Source: Beijerinckiaceae bacterium
GTDB taxonomy: Bacteria; Pseudomonadota; Alphaproteobacteria; Rhizobiales; Beijerinckiaceae
Assembly (NCBI GenBank): GCA_004298435.1
Contig: SCSF01000159.1
Coordinates: 1 to 35,672 of the forward strand
Length of the DNA: 35,672 bases
Direction: 5' to 3'
Shown here: piece after piece, positions 8,781-18,700 of the stretch
Position numbering within the stretch: position 1 is the first letter of the stretch
Layout of the letters: the number at the start of each line of letters is the position of its first letter
Position numbers and translations under genes: made by a program
The notes under the pieces: model-generated
Seen by the model: only the letters and a program-made list of their open reading frames with translations
Databases searched by the model: none
Told to the model about the DNA's origin: nothing

Positions 8781-10295
8781 TCAGGACGAACGTTGATAGA
8801 GAACCCACCGAAGGCCAGAAAGAGGCGCCGGAACCATGCGCATCTCCTGCCGGTAGGTCACGGTGCATTTCGGCGATCCAAAGATGCGGGTTGGCGTTTC
8901 CCCGGCAGGATCGTCGGAAAGGATGTACCAGTCGGGCGGGGTACACCAATTGGGCGCAACAACGAGCCGCAAGTTTCCATGCCCGACATCGTAGAAATGC
9001 ACGGTGCGGCCGACCTCGGCCGGCATGTTGGAGGCATAGGTTGCCGGACCGCGCGGTTCGTGCTGGTGGTTCTCCATAAATAGCACGACCTTGCGGTAGT
9101 GGCCGCGGCCCTGAACCAAAAGCTGCCTCAGATGAAAGGCATTGCCACCAATCATGCCGAGCGCAATGGCGATTCCCGCCAGGAGACAGGCTGGCTTTCG
9201 GAGCGTCAAAAGCCACTGGAAGGCGTAGCTCGCGAACAAGACCAGCCCGAGCGTGCCGATCAAATGAAAGCGCGCAATCTGGACGCTGGGCATGTGAAGG
9301 ATCGCGGCGCCGATCGGCGGCAGAAAAAGGACGGTCAGCGGCAGGATGAAACGATCACGCGGAGTGATCAGGGCTGCTAGGCCGATACCCACAAGCGCAA
9401 TAACGAGAACGATCCAGGGCGGCGTTCCGAAGGGCAATCCCAGTGTCGCATCCGTTAAAGTCGCGAGACCCTCCATCAAATGCCCGAAACTGAAGGAAAC
9501 CTGCCTGCCAAGGACGATTTGATGCGTGTTGAGAATGCCCGCGGCGACAAATCCCAGGGCGGGCGCGGCGCCGAGGATAGCTGATACGGAAAGGTCGAAC
9601 GCCGCTTGAAACACAATCGGGCGGGCGGAGCCTCGCGCCAGGAGGCGCAACACGGTTGCAAAGATAAGGCTTACAGCAGCGGCTAACATCGTGAGATGAA
9701 AAAGCGCCCCGAGTCCGACAGCTATGCAAAAGGCAATGCGGCTTTGAGTGTTGATGCGTGGTGCTGCGGTATTTCGGCAAGGCGTGCTGTCGAGAAAGAT
9801 CTCGAGCGCTTCCGCCGCGATGAAAATCATCAGGAGGAGGCCGGCATAGCCGCGCGCTTCGGAGCCATATTCGACAAAAATCACAGAACCGGCGGTCAGA
9901 GTTGCGCCGGCTAATCCTGCGATGATGCCGGCCCGGCCGCAGAGGCGCGCGGCAACCGGGATCGTGAGAGCACCACAGATGATCGATTCGAGCCGCATCA
10001 ATACAGGCGGCGCATGCGGGCCGACAAACCACAACCAGAGCGAATTCAGAAAGTGATTATTGTCTTGCGAAATGCCCCAGAAGATGCCGCCAATATTTTG
10101 AATTTTCTCAAGATTTTGCAGTGACCAGATTTCGTCGAGCCAGAGGTCGCCGCGCGCGCAGAGCACCCGCAACAGAAACCCTGCTGCGACCAGGCCGAGA
10201 AGCGGCAGCACCGGCACGCGGGCCGGAGACCGGGCAGCCGCAATCGACCAAATATTTTTATAGGATATGCCTATCGTTTTATGGAGATCGTTCAT
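8781..10295 (-). CDS. Glycosyltransferase family 39-like (PMT/ArnT-type) integral membrane protein
   Basis: 504 aa multi-TM; early luminal acidic motif GDLWLDEIWSLQNL, NNHFLNSLWLWF. Confidence 0.65.
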   Translation of the reverse strand: MNDLHKTIGISYKNIWSIAAARSPARVPVLPLLGLVAAGFLLRVLCARGDLWLDEIWSLQNLEKIQNIGGIFWGISQDNNHFLNSLWLWFVGPHAPPVLMRLESIICGALTIPVAARLCGRAGIIAGLAGATLTAGSVIFVEYGSEARGYAGLLLMIFIAAEALEIFLDSTPCRNTAAPRINTQSRIAFCIAVGLGALFHLTMLAAAVSLIFATVLRLLARGSARPIVFQAAFDLSVSAILGAAPALGFVAAGILNTHQIVLGRQVSFSFGHLMEGLATLTDATLGLPFGTPPWIVLVIALVGIGLAALITPRDRFILPLTVLFLPPIGAAILHMPSVQIARFHLIGTLGLVLFASYAFQWLLTLRKPACLLAGIAIALGMIGGNAFHLRQLLVQGRGHYRKVVLFMENHQHEPRGPATYASNMPAEVGRTVHFYDVGHGNLRLVVAPNWCTPPDWYILSDDPAGETPTRIFGSPKCTVTYRQEMRMVPAPLSGLRWVLYQRSS

Positions 10296-10395
10296 CGGAA
10301 ACGCAATCTCAGGTTGTTACACATGATTGCGGTTGCGCGATGTGAAAAGCGAAGGCCCTGACAAGCGACACCGTTCACCGAATCGGCTCCCAAAT

Positions 10396-10443
10396 GAAAA
10401 AGCGCCTCCACGATGTCAGAGAATCGTGAAAGCGCTCTTTTAT
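10396..10443 (-). terminator. Imperfect hairpin with T-tract, candidate terminator of the 10505..10744 gene
   Basis: aaaaagcgcctccacgat-gtcagaga-atcgtgaaagcgctctttt; poly-T follows stem on minus strand. Confidence 0.6.
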
Positions 10444-10504
10444 TGATTGCGCGAACAGGAGGATATTCGCGCCTTCTGCTTTTATAAGGGGCCGTTCTTA
10501 TCTC

Positions 10505-10744
10505 TTACGACTGGCGTGCACTGCTGCTGTGATATTGGGGAAAGCAGACCCAGCCGCCCGTCGATTCGTGCTGCGCGTCGGTGTGGGCGCTCATAAAGCA
10601 GCGAACGCCCGAAGAGGCCTGTGCTGCGGCCTGCTGTGCTGAAGCGGCCTGTGCCGTTGCGCCGAAACCGACGGGGGCGGCTGCGGCAAGAGCCAGGCCG
10701 AGCGCGAGCGCTAAGGGTGCGAATGATGTGCGGATGCTCGTCAT
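10505..10744 (-). CDS. Small secreted protein of unknown function (79 aa)
   Basis: MTSIRTSFAPLALALGLALAAAAPVGFGATAQA signal peptide then short mature part with two Cys; purine-rich gagagac upstream; terminator-like hairpin downstream. Confidence 0.6.
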   Translation of the reverse strand: MTSIRTSFAPLALALGLALAAAAPVGFGATAQAASAQQAAAQASSGVRCFMSAHTDAQHESTGGWVCFPQYHSSSARQS

Positions 10745-10974
10745 GTTATTGTCTCTCTCAGTTGACGCGAACGTGGGAGGTTCGCGCCGGGCCAATGTTT
10801 TTGGTGCAAGACAGCACTTCTTGGCTCTGTCGCCCTGGTTGTTCTCGGGCAGGAGCATTGATAGGAATATGTTATGAATATTGGTGCGATGCAATATGAA
10901 AATTGTGCTTTGCGATGGGGCAAACTGCCGCGTAGTGTGCAGCGCAATGTAAATCGGCTCCGGTGTGTGTTCGC

Positions 10975-12012
10975 ATGACGGTCGCAATGGGGGCTTTGCC
11001 GGGATCTTTCGCTGACATCCGCCGGCTTCTCGCCGCGCTGCCATCCTCCGATGAGGCTTGTATGGAGGCGGTACGCGAGCGCCAGGCGCAACTGACAAAG
11101 CCGCCCGGATCACTCGGCAGGCTGGAAGACATCGCGGCTTTTCTCGCTGCATGGCAGGGCGTGCCGATGCCCGCCATTGAGCAGCCGTTCGTTCTGATCT
11201 TCGCCGGCAATCATGGCGTGGTTGGTCGTGGCGTCTCCGCCTATCCAGCTTCGGTCACGCGGGCGATGGTCGCCAATTTCGAGGCCGGCGGAGCGGCAAT
11301 CAATCAGATCTGCGCGCGCTTTGGCCTTGGGTTGAAGGTCGTCGATCTCGATCTGGACGAACCGACACTGGATTTTACGCAGGAACCGGCGATGGATGAG
11401 GCGGCTGCCGTCGCCGCTTTCGCGCGCGGCATGGCTGCCATACCTCCTGGCACGGATCTTCTCTGCGTCGGTGAAATGGGCATCGGCAATTCGACGAGCG
11501 CCGCGGCGATTTATTATGCGCTTTACGGAGGTGACGCTGGCGGTTGGGTCGGACGCGGCACCGGCGTCGATGATCTCGGCCTCGCATGTAAAATAGATGC
11601 GGTGGAGGCGGGGGTTGCCAACCACAAGGACTGGCTTGCCGATCCGCTGGAAGTGCTGCGCCGGCTCGGCGGCCGCGAGATTGCGGCTATAGCTGGGGCG
11701 ATCGTTGCGGCGCGGCTCGCGCACATTCCGGTCCTCCTCGATGGCTATATTGCTTGTGCGGCGGCAGCCGTGCTGCAAGCGCAGGCGCCGGGCGCGCTCG
11801 ATCATTGCCTCGCCGCGCATGTCTCGGCGGAAGCTGCACACAGGCATGTGTTGGAGCGACTCGACAAGCAGCCTTTGCTCGATCTCGGAATGCGGCTTGG
11901 CGAAGGCAGCGGCGCGGCTCTCGCCGCGAGTCTGGTCCAGGCGGCGCTCGCCTGCCATACCGGCATGGCGACTTTCGCCGAGGCGAATGTGGCGAACAAG
12001 ATCGAAAGCTGA
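10975..12012 (+). CDS. cobT: Nicotinate-nucleotide--dimethylbenzimidazole phosphoribosyltransferase
   Basis: RQAQLTKPPGSLGRLEDIAAFLAAWQG, VLIFAGNHGVVGRGVSAYPASVT, GEMGIGNSTSAAAI, GRGTGVDD; ATG at 10975 in ORF 10963..12012. Confidence 0.96.
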   Translation: MTVAMGALPGSFADIRRLLAALPSSDEACMEAVRERQAQLTKPPGSLGRLEDIAAFLAAWQGVPMPAIEQPFVLIFAGNHGVVGRGVSAYPASVTRAMVANFEAGGAAINQICARFGLGLKVVDLDLDEPTLDFTQEPAMDEAAAVAAFARGMAAIPPGTDLLCVGEMGIGNSTSAAAIYYALYGGDAGGWVGRGTGVDDLGLACKIDAVEAGVANHKDWLADPLEVLRRLGGREIAAIAGAIVAARLAHIPVLLDGYIACAAAAVLQAQAPGALDHCLAAHVSAEAAHRHVLERLDKQPLLDLGMRLGEGSGAALAASLVQAALACHTGMATFAEANVANKIES

Positions 12013-12195
12013 AACTGCGGTGACGCTATAGCGTTTTCCCCTGCAAGACGGAACCTAAACAGCCGCAGCGGAGTTTCGCTGCCGCAAAATCCGCGTCGAT
12101 TTCACCTCATCGCTTGAGCGACCAGTCATCACGTTCTTTTGCTGGCCGCTGCCGCAGCAGCAATGCGGCGTCCTGAAACGATGTGAGGTAAGACA

Positions 12196-12273
12196 ATGAC
12201 GCAAACAAGGATGGCGTTGGATGTGACGCTTATTCTGCCTCGACCAGATTGCCAGAAGGAGCCCTTGCAATGA
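12196..12273 (+). CDS. Possible 25-aa upstream ORF overlapping dps start (ATGA)
   Basis: ATG at 12196 preceded by gaggt; MTQTRMALDVTLILPRPDCQKEPLQ*; stop TGA 12271-12273 overlaps dps ATG 12270. Confidence 0.35.
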   Translation: MTQTRMALDVTLILPRPDCQKEPLQ

Positions 12274-12830
12274 GCGCGAACAAAGTCGCTGAAAAAGCCA
12301 GCCGCATGGAAGATGCGAAGATCCATCGCATAGCGCCGCTCGGTACGCCGACGGATCTCGGCTCAAATGCCATCAAGGATATTTCAGCCGCGCTCAATGC
12401 GCTGCTGAGCGATACGTTCTGCCTTTACATGAAGACGAAGAATTTCCATTGGCATATGTCCGGCCCGCATTTCCGCGACTACCATTTGCTGCTCGATGAG
12501 CATAGCGCGCAGATCTTCGCCATGACCGATCCGATGGCCGAGCGGGTCCGCAAAATTGGCGGCGTGACCCTGCATTCGATCGGCGAGATCGCCCGCAAAC
12601 AGCGGATCAAGGATAATGATGCGGAGTATGTGACGCCGCTCGACATGCTGGCCGAATTACGCGAGGACAACAAGCAACTGGTCGCCGAAATGCGCGAGGT
12701 CCACGATCTTTGCGACGAGCACAAGGATGTCGCCACGGCAAGCCTGCTTGAAGTCTGGATCGATGAGACCGAACGCCGGACATGGTTCCTCTTCGAGGCG
12801 GGACACCTGGAAGGTTCCGAGTCCAGATAA
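12270..12830 (+). CDS. dps: Dps family DNA-binding ferritin-like protein
   Basis: LNALLSDTFCLYMKTKNFHWHMSGPHFRDYHLLLDEHSAQIFAMTDPMAERVRKIGG; SD agaaggag before ATG 12270. Confidence 0.92.
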   Translation: MSANKVAEKASRMEDAKIHRIAPLGTPTDLGSNAIKDISAALNALLSDTFCLYMKTKNFHWHMSGPHFRDYHLLLDEHSAQIFAMTDPMAERVRKIGGVTLHSIGEIARKQRIKDNDAEYVTPLDMLAELREDNKQLVAEMREVHDLCDEHKDVATASLLEVWIDETERRTWFLFEAGHLEGSESR

Positions 12831-12845
12831 AAGTCCTACTGGAAC

Positions 12846-14048
12846 CTAAGCGGCGTTGAAGCAGCGAATAGCGACCGCAAGCGGCGCCAGAGCCAAGAGT
12901 TCAGCGATAGCCGCCAGGAGCGCGGCTATCGCAGGAGAAGCGTCATAGGCCGCTCCGAGCACGACGCTGCCTGCGAACCATGCGACGCCGAATGCGGCTC
13001 CGAACAGGCCATAGGCGCTTCCAAGTTTTTCATGCGGAACAAGATGCGCCACCGCAGCTTGCATGACTGATTCATGTGCGCCGAGCCCGACGCCCCATAA
13101 GAGCGTTCCCGCCAGCGCCAGTGAGGAGCCGCCAAGGAACGCGAGCGGCGCGTAAGCAGCGACGATCAAAGTTACGGGCGCGAGTACGACGAGACCGATC
13201 CGGTCGAACAGCTTGCCGAAAATCAGCGCGCCAATTCCGCCTGCGGCCATTGCAAGCGCATAGAAAACCGGAATGAGGCTTGCCGCCACAACATGCGCCT
13301 TGCTGAAATGATAGGCGACGAGAGAAAAGTCGGCGAAACCGAATCCGACCAGCGCGGCGGCGGCGAGATACCACCAGAATGCGGCAGAGTAGGTTGCAGT
13401 CGATTGCGGCGTGGAGCGGTGTGCGATTTGCCCCGCATCCGGAAAAACAGACCGTGCGATAAATACAAGAATGAGTGTGATGACCGCCGGAATCGCAAGC
13501 AAGGCGAATGCGGCCTGATAGCTGCCCTGCTTCGCAAGGACGACGGCGACCGCCAAAGGGCCGACGAACGCGCCGAACTGATCAAGCGCTTCGTTGATGC
13601 CGAAGGCCCAGCCGCGGCCCATCTCTGTTCCGGCTTGCGCCAGCATGACATCGCGCGGCGGATTGCGCGTTGCCTTGCCGATGCGTTCAAGCACGATGAA
13701 GGCCGCCGCCAATGGCCAGTTGCCGGCAAGCGCCAATGCTGGCACGGCGGCCATCTGCACGAGGTAGCCCGCAAGAGTAATGGGCCAATAGAGCTTGCTG
13801 TGGTCCGCCCAGCGGCCGGACACAAGGCGCAGCGTATAGCCGAGCAATTCCCCCAAGCCGGCGACGCTGCTGACAATAAGGCCGCTGGCGCCGAGCGTGG
13901 CGAGAAACGGACCCGTGACGCTGCGCGCGCCTTCATAGGTCATGTCGGCAAAGAGACTGACCGCGCCGAACAGCAAAACGAAATAAAGCGCCGCTTTCGA
14001 AGACAAGCGCCGCGGCGCAGCCGCGGGATCTTTGCCGAACATCTCCAA
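12846..14048 (-). CDS. MFS transporter
   Basis: 400 aa, about 12 hydrophobic segments, MTYEGARSVTGPFLATLGASGLIVSSVAGLGELLGYTLRLVSGRWADH. Confidence 0.85.
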   Translation of the reverse strand: MEMFGKDPAAAPRRLSSKAALYFVLLFGAVSLFADMTYEGARSVTGPFLATLGASGLIVSSVAGLGELLGYTLRLVSGRWADHSKLYWPITLAGYLVQMAAVPALALAGNWPLAAAFIVLERIGKATRNPPRDVMLAQAGTEMGRGWAFGINEALDQFGAFVGPLAVAVVLAKQGSYQAAFALLAIPAVITLILVFIARSVFPDAGQIAHRSTPQSTATYSAAFWWYLAAAALVGFGFADFSLVAYHFSKAHVVAASLIPVFYALAMAAGGIGALIFGKLFDRIGLVVLAPVTLIVAAYAPLAFLGGSSLALAGTLLWGVGLGAHESVMQAAVAHLVPHEKLGSAYGLFGAAFGVAWFAGSVVLGAAYDASPAIAALLAAIAELLALAPLAVAIRCFNAA

Positions 14049-14087
14049 ACTCCGCCGCCTGTGCAGGTCGTTACGAGTGTTGGCTGA

Positions 14088-15659
14088 TTATTGCCGCGCC
14101 GCCACGCCGGCGTCGATCAGTTTCTCGGCTTCTCCCCGCAGCGCCGCGCGTGACGGATCAAGCGCATAGACCATATGGCCGCCGCCATAGACCACAAGCT
14201 TCAGACGGTTGGGGTCGCCCATCGGAGGCACCTGGTCGATGAGCAGTTGCGAGGCGAAATAGGGCGTCACCACATCGGTTGCGCCATGCACGACAAGAAC
14301 GTGCAATTTGGGATCCATCGCCAGAACATGCCTGAGATCGCTCATCGCCTCGGGCGGCTGTCGCTTGCCCCAGTTCCACTCGCGGTTCACTTCTTCGTTC
14401 AGGATCTCGTAACGCGCATCAACGAACCAGTGCAGCTTTTTCTCAGTCACATAGGCCATCGCGCTGGCGAAGGGCGCTTTCAGAACGTCGAGGATAGGAT
14501 CAGCGTAGTCGCTATGCGCGGCATAGGGATTTGAATCATATCCTGTGGTGAGCGCGTCATAGAGGCTGCCGACACGGCCTTTGGAGCGATTGCGTTCGCG
14601 CACGAAGGTTTCGGGATCAATGCGGCCGCCGAGCTTGCGCACCAGGGCGGGATCGAGACCTGTGAAACTCGCGACCTTTGCGGAAATCCGCGCCAGCGCC
14701 TGCGGGTCGCGCTCGCCGCGCAGAAGGTCCTCGATATAGGGACCTGCGGCATAGGCTTCGACATCGGCAAGATGCTTGCGCGGGTCGAGCCCTTTCAGAT
14801 TGCGGGCCGCAGCCGTGAGCGACGGCAGGCGTGTGGCATAGACCAGCGGATTGTTCGCGCCCTGAAACCAGGCGAAATCGAGCACCGGCGAAATCAATAC
14901 GAGGCCCGAGATGCCGATGCCTTCCTGATCTTCCAGACGATAGGCGATCTTGGGGGCGCGGAAGCCGCCGTAGCTCTCGCCGACGATGAATTTGGGGCTG
15001 CCCAGACGGTGGTTTTCCGTGAGCCATTTGCGAATAACGACGGAGAGCGCGTCGATATCGCCCTTCACCGAATAGAAGTCCTTTTTCACCGCGCCGTCTT
15101 TGCTGAGGATGCGGCTGTAGCCGGTACCGGGCGGATCGATGAAAACAAGATCGGTGAAATCGAGCCAGGTGTCCGCGTTGGGAATTGGAATGGGGTTGGC
15201 CGACGGCACGCGCCCGGCGCCTGTCATGGGAATCCGCCAGGGTCCCATAGCGCCAAGGTCAAGCCACGCCGAACCTGCTCCGGGGCCTCCATTGATCGCG
15301 AATGTGACGGGGCGCGTCGCGGGGTCCGCACCGTCGAGTTGAAAGGCGACGAAGCTGACATCGGCAAGCGGCGCGCCATCGCGCGCGTTGCTCAGGTGTA
15401 TGGCGCCGGCCTTGGCGCTGAAGTGCAGGGTGCGACCGGGCAGGGCTAGCGTGTGTTGCGTGACGACTGCCGGCGGCAGCGGATTGGGCGGTGTTGTCGA
15501 TTTGTGAGGAGCCTGTCCTGGCTCGGCCGCGGATGGGTGCGGGGCAGCGGGTGGCGTGCTGGGCGCAGCCCCGGAGGCTCCGGCAAGCCCGAACCACATA
15601 AAGCCGGTCACCACGAGAACCGCGAACGATCGAACTGAGCACGCCATCCGGATCTCCAA
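14088..15659 (-). CDS. Serine carboxypeptidase, peptidase S10 family
   Basis: 523 aa with signal peptide; FAINGGPGAGSAWLDLGAMGP, IDPPGTGYSRI, FIVGESYGGFRAPKIAY, VVHGATDVVTPYF, GGGHMVY. Confidence 0.9.
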   Translation of the reverse strand: MEIRMACSVRSFAVLVVTGFMWFGLAGASGAAPSTPPAAPHPSAAEPGQAPHKSTTPPNPLPPAVVTQHTLALPGRTLHFSAKAGAIHLSNARDGAPLADVSFVAFQLDGADPATRPVTFAINGGPGAGSAWLDLGAMGPWRIPMTGAGRVPSANPIPIPNADTWLDFTDLVFIDPPGTGYSRILSKDGAVKKDFYSVKGDIDALSVVIRKWLTENHRLGSPKFIVGESYGGFRAPKIAYRLEDQEGIGISGLVLISPVLDFAWFQGANNPLVYATRLPSLTAAARNLKGLDPRKHLADVEAYAAGPYIEDLLRGERDPQALARISAKVASFTGLDPALVRKLGGRIDPETFVRERNRSKGRVGSLYDALTTGYDSNPYAAHSDYADPILDVLKAPFASAMAYVTEKKLHWFVDARYEILNEEVNREWNWGKRQPPEAMSDLRHVLAMDPKLHVLVVHGATDVVTPYFASQLLIDQVPPMGDPNRLKLVVYGGGHMVYALDPSRAALRGEAEKLIDAGVAARQ

Positions 15660-15743
15660 TACTGTCTGCGGGCACGCGTCCTATATGGCGCGGCACGAGG
15701 CAGACGCGATCACAAAATCGTCAGGCGGAGATGGAAGCAAATT

Positions 15744-17303
15744 TCAGGCAGCGGAGCGAGTCCGCCGATGTGATCGCGGCTCGGGCTGCGGCGGCGGCGC
15801 TTCAGGGTCGAGCCGCGGCAGCGCGTTCATCACGCGTTCGGGTGGAAAGACGACGATGACTTCGGTTCCTTCCCGGACTTTCGATTTCAGCGTGAAGGTT
15901 CCACCATGCAGTTCGATGAGACCCTTGACGATGGGAAGACCGAGCCCTGAGCCTTCCTCTGCGTTCTTCTGAGCCAGTGTGCCGCGCCCGAAAGACGACA
16001 TCACCACCGGGATTTCGTCTTCGGGAATGCCGGGGCCGGTGTCCTTGACCGAGAAATATTGGCCGCCGAGCGCTGTCCAGCCGATCTTGATGCTGATGCT
16101 GCCGCCCTGGGGCGTGAATTTGATCGCGTTGGACAGGAGGTTCAGGGCGACCTGCCGCACGGCGCGTTCGTCGGCCCAGATGCGCGGCAGGTTCGGCTCC
16201 GCCGACTCGTGAATGACGATCTCGCGCTTCTTCGCCCTCAGCGACATCAGGTGACGGGATTCTTCGATGACGTTGAACAGCGCCACCGGCTCCGCCTTCA
16301 ACTCATAGCGGCCCGCTTCCACCCGCGAAAGATCGAGAATTTCATTGATGAGGGTCAGAAGATGCTGGCCGCTCGAATGGATGTCGCTCGAATAATCCTT
16401 GTAGGACGCCACTTTATGCGCGCCGAAAAGCTCCGCCTTCATCACCTCTGAAAAGCCGAGGATGGCGTTGAGCGGCGTCCGCAATTCGTGGCTCATCGTC
16501 GCGAGAAAGCGCGACTTGGCGAGATTGGCTTCCTCGGCGCGCAGGCGCGCCATATCGCTGTTGACCCTGGCCTGTTCGAGTTCGGCAATCAATTCGTCCT
16601 TCTCCGCCTGGATGGACAAGGTATCGAGCGCGCGCGAATAGAGTTTTTTGGCGAGGATTGCGGAATAGAGCAGAGTGCCGATGGCCAGCGCCGCGAGCGG
16701 CAGGTTGTGATCGAGCAGGCTTGCCGGCCACAGGAAAGCGACGATGGCGATTGTCATCGGCGCGAGCCCGGCATAGACGGCGACCGGGATCGAAGCGGTG
16801 ACGGTGGCGTTCATCGCCGCGACGAGAAGCAGAAGAACGAGGGCGAAGGTCTTGGCGTTAGGATCGGTTGCCGTACTGATGAAACCGATGACTTGAGCCC
16901 AGACAATTCCCTCGATCAGTTCGGCAATGACAAACTGGCTGCGCCAGCGCACGACATCGATGCCGGCGAGATCGAGGGACAGAAAGCGCGCAGCGAGCGC
17001 GTGCATCACGAAAAGCGTGATCAACTGGATGCAGATCCAGAGGAACAGCGTCTGCTGGGGCGCCCAGGCTGTCGCCACCACTGCGGCGACGATGGCGATC
17101 GTCATAAAACTGAAAGTGGTGCCTTGCTTGCCGTGTGCATAAAGCTGCAAGAGCTCGACATCGAAGGCGCGATGTCCGGAACCGGCGGAAGTGAGTTTCT
17201 CGCGCGCCTCGCGCACGCGCGCCGCAAGGCGGCGACGTTCGCCCGCGGTTTTCGGATCGGTGCCGCGGCCGCGTTCAATCATCTCCGCGGTAACTTCGGT
17301 CAT
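15744..17303 (-). CDS. Membrane histidine kinase, PleC/PdhS-like HisKA region
   Basis: 519 aa; hydrophobic N-terminal half; AKSRFLATMSHELRTPLNAILGFSEVMKAELFGAHKVASYKDYSSDIHSSGQHLLTLINEILDLSRVEAGRYEL; DTGPGIPEDEI..GSGLGLPIVKGL. Confidence 0.88.
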   Translation of the reverse strand: MTEVTAEMIERGRGTDPKTAGERRRLAARVREAREKLTSAGSGHRAFDVELLQLYAHGKQGTTFSFMTIAIVAAVVATAWAPQQTLFLWICIQLITLFVMHALAARFLSLDLAGIDVVRWRSQFVIAELIEGIVWAQVIGFISTATDPNAKTFALVLLLLVAAMNATVTASIPVAVYAGLAPMTIAIVAFLWPASLLDHNLPLAALAIGTLLYSAILAKKLYSRALDTLSIQAEKDELIAELEQARVNSDMARLRAEEANLAKSRFLATMSHELRTPLNAILGFSEVMKAELFGAHKVASYKDYSSDIHSSGQHLLTLINEILDLSRVEAGRYELKAEPVALFNVIEESRHLMSLRAKKREIVIHESAEPNLPRIWADERAVRQVALNLLSNAIKFTPQGGSISIKIGWTALGGQYFSVKDTGPGIPEDEIPVVMSSFGRGTLAQKNAEEGSGLGLPIVKGLIELHGGTFTLKSKVREGTEVIVVFPPERVMNALPRLDPEAPPPQPEPRSHRRTRSAA

Positions 17304-17604
17304 CTTGTCGTCGGTCCGTTGGCTTCAATTCCCGCGCGCAAATCTCGTTCGGCCAGCCCGGAAAGATTGGGTGAACATCCGTCTGAAGGGGCATTGCCGG
17401 AACGGCTGGGGGCCGCTCTCTGGTTGCATCAGGGTATGCGTGTCCTGCCCGGGCATCCCCAACTTTCGCCGAGAAAGATTAACGCAAGACTCACGCAATC
17501 GCGCGAATCCGCGTTAACGCGGCAAGGATTGCCGCGAGCCTCTTAACCTTGAATGGTCGGGCATCGTCTAACGTCTTGAATGACGCCGGAGGCAATTTTG
17601 GTTA

Positions 17605-18363
17605 ATGCTGTCGTGGGCACGCCCCGCGCGGCGCCGGCGGCCAGACAGCACGAAAGAAAAGCCGGAATTGAACGTTAAAACCACTCTCGCGGTGAAAGGC
17701 GGCGCTTCCACAAGGGCAAGGCCATCTTCCGCGCCTGACTCTGCCGATCTTAAAGCCCTGATCGAACGGATCGAGGCCTGCCGTATCTGCCGTGATGCGC
17801 CGCAGGGCGCGAGACTGCCGCATGAACCGCGGCCGGTCATACGCCTGTCCTCAACAGCGCGCCTGCTGGTCGCGGGGCAGGCGCCAGGCGTGCGCGTGCA
17901 TAATACAGGTGTGCCATTCAACGACCCCTCCGGGGACCGTCTGCGCGAGTGGATGGGCGTCTCGCGCGAGGTTTTCTATGATGAAGCGCGCGTTGCGATC
18001 ATTCCGATGGGATTTTGTTTTCCCGGCCATGACGCGGCCAAAGGCGATCTGCCGCCGCGGCGGGAATGCCGTGCGCAATGGCACGATACTCTGTTTGAGA
18101 TGCTGCCGCAGATCGAGACGATCCTGGCGATCGGCCGCTATGCGCAGGCCTATCATTTTGGGCGTCTGAATATCCCATATGATAAAAACGCCAGGCTCGA
18201 TGCTCTTGTCGGAAGCTGGCGGGAGCAGGAGGGCCGCAGGCCGCGCGTCATTGCCCTGCCGCATCCTTCCTGGCGCAATAATGCGTGGCTGAAGCGCAAT
18301 CCCTGGTTCACGGAGGAAGTCATCCCCATGCTTCGCGCCGAGGTGGCGCGAGCCATCGCCTGA
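17605..18363 (+). CDS. Uracil-DNA glycosylase family protein (4Fe-4S type suggested by Cys spacing)
   Basis: ACRICRDAP, LLVAGQAPGVRVHNTGVPFNDPSGDRLREWMGV, LPHPSWRNNAW; start codon uncertain (low-complexity N-terminus). Confidence 0.85.
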   Translation: MLSWARPARRRRPDSTKEKPELNVKTTLAVKGGASTRARPSSAPDSADLKALIERIEACRICRDAPQGARLPHEPRPVIRLSSTARLLVAGQAPGVRVHNTGVPFNDPSGDRLREWMGVSREVFYDEARVAIIPMGFCFPGHDAAKGDLPPRRECRAQWHDTLFEMLPQIETILAIGRYAQAYHFGRLNIPYDKNARLDALVGSWREQEGRRPRVIALPHPSWRNNAWLKRNPWFTEEVIPMLRAEVARAIA

Positions 18364-18437
18364 TACGGCCAGGATTCGGCCGGGCTTTGACCTTTTTGCG
18401 CCGCGCCTCAGATAGACTGAGGTGAAGGAGAACGGCT

Positions 18438-18656
18438 ATGAGCCTGACGCGCGAGGAGGTAACTTCGGTTCTGGGACCGGTAGACGATGCTCTCGCGGCG
18501 GAGGTTCTGGCGACCGGCGCTTCGCTCGCGGAACTCTCAGAAGCGTGGGCGTGGCTGAACGCGGACGAAGCGCAGCTCAATGCCTATCGGCCCATGCCGA
18601 CCGGCCGCGTGGCGCAACTTATCGACATCCTGTCGCCGCCCGACGAGGAGCAATAG
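18438..18656 (+). CDS. Small conserved-looking hypothetical protein (72 aa)
   Basis: Good SD (gaaggag) 7-8 nt before ATG; MSLTREEVTSVLGPVDDALAAEVLATGASLAELSEAWAWLN... Confidence 0.65.
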   Translation: MSLTREEVTSVLGPVDDALAAEVLATGASLAELSEAWAWLNADEAQLNAYRPMPTGRVAQLIDILSPPDEEQ

Positions 18657-18700
18657 GGGTTACCCGGCGCGAAGCCATGCTTCGGCCGGGAATAGAGAGG

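Noticed and set aside
10745-10974. Possible cobalamin riboswitch upstream of cobT
   Set aside because: No recognisable B12 box (GCCACTG) or matching architecture seen by eye; needs Infernal to settle.
16488-17546. 352-aa plus-strand ORF
   Set aside because: Antisense to the PleC/PdhS-like kinase.
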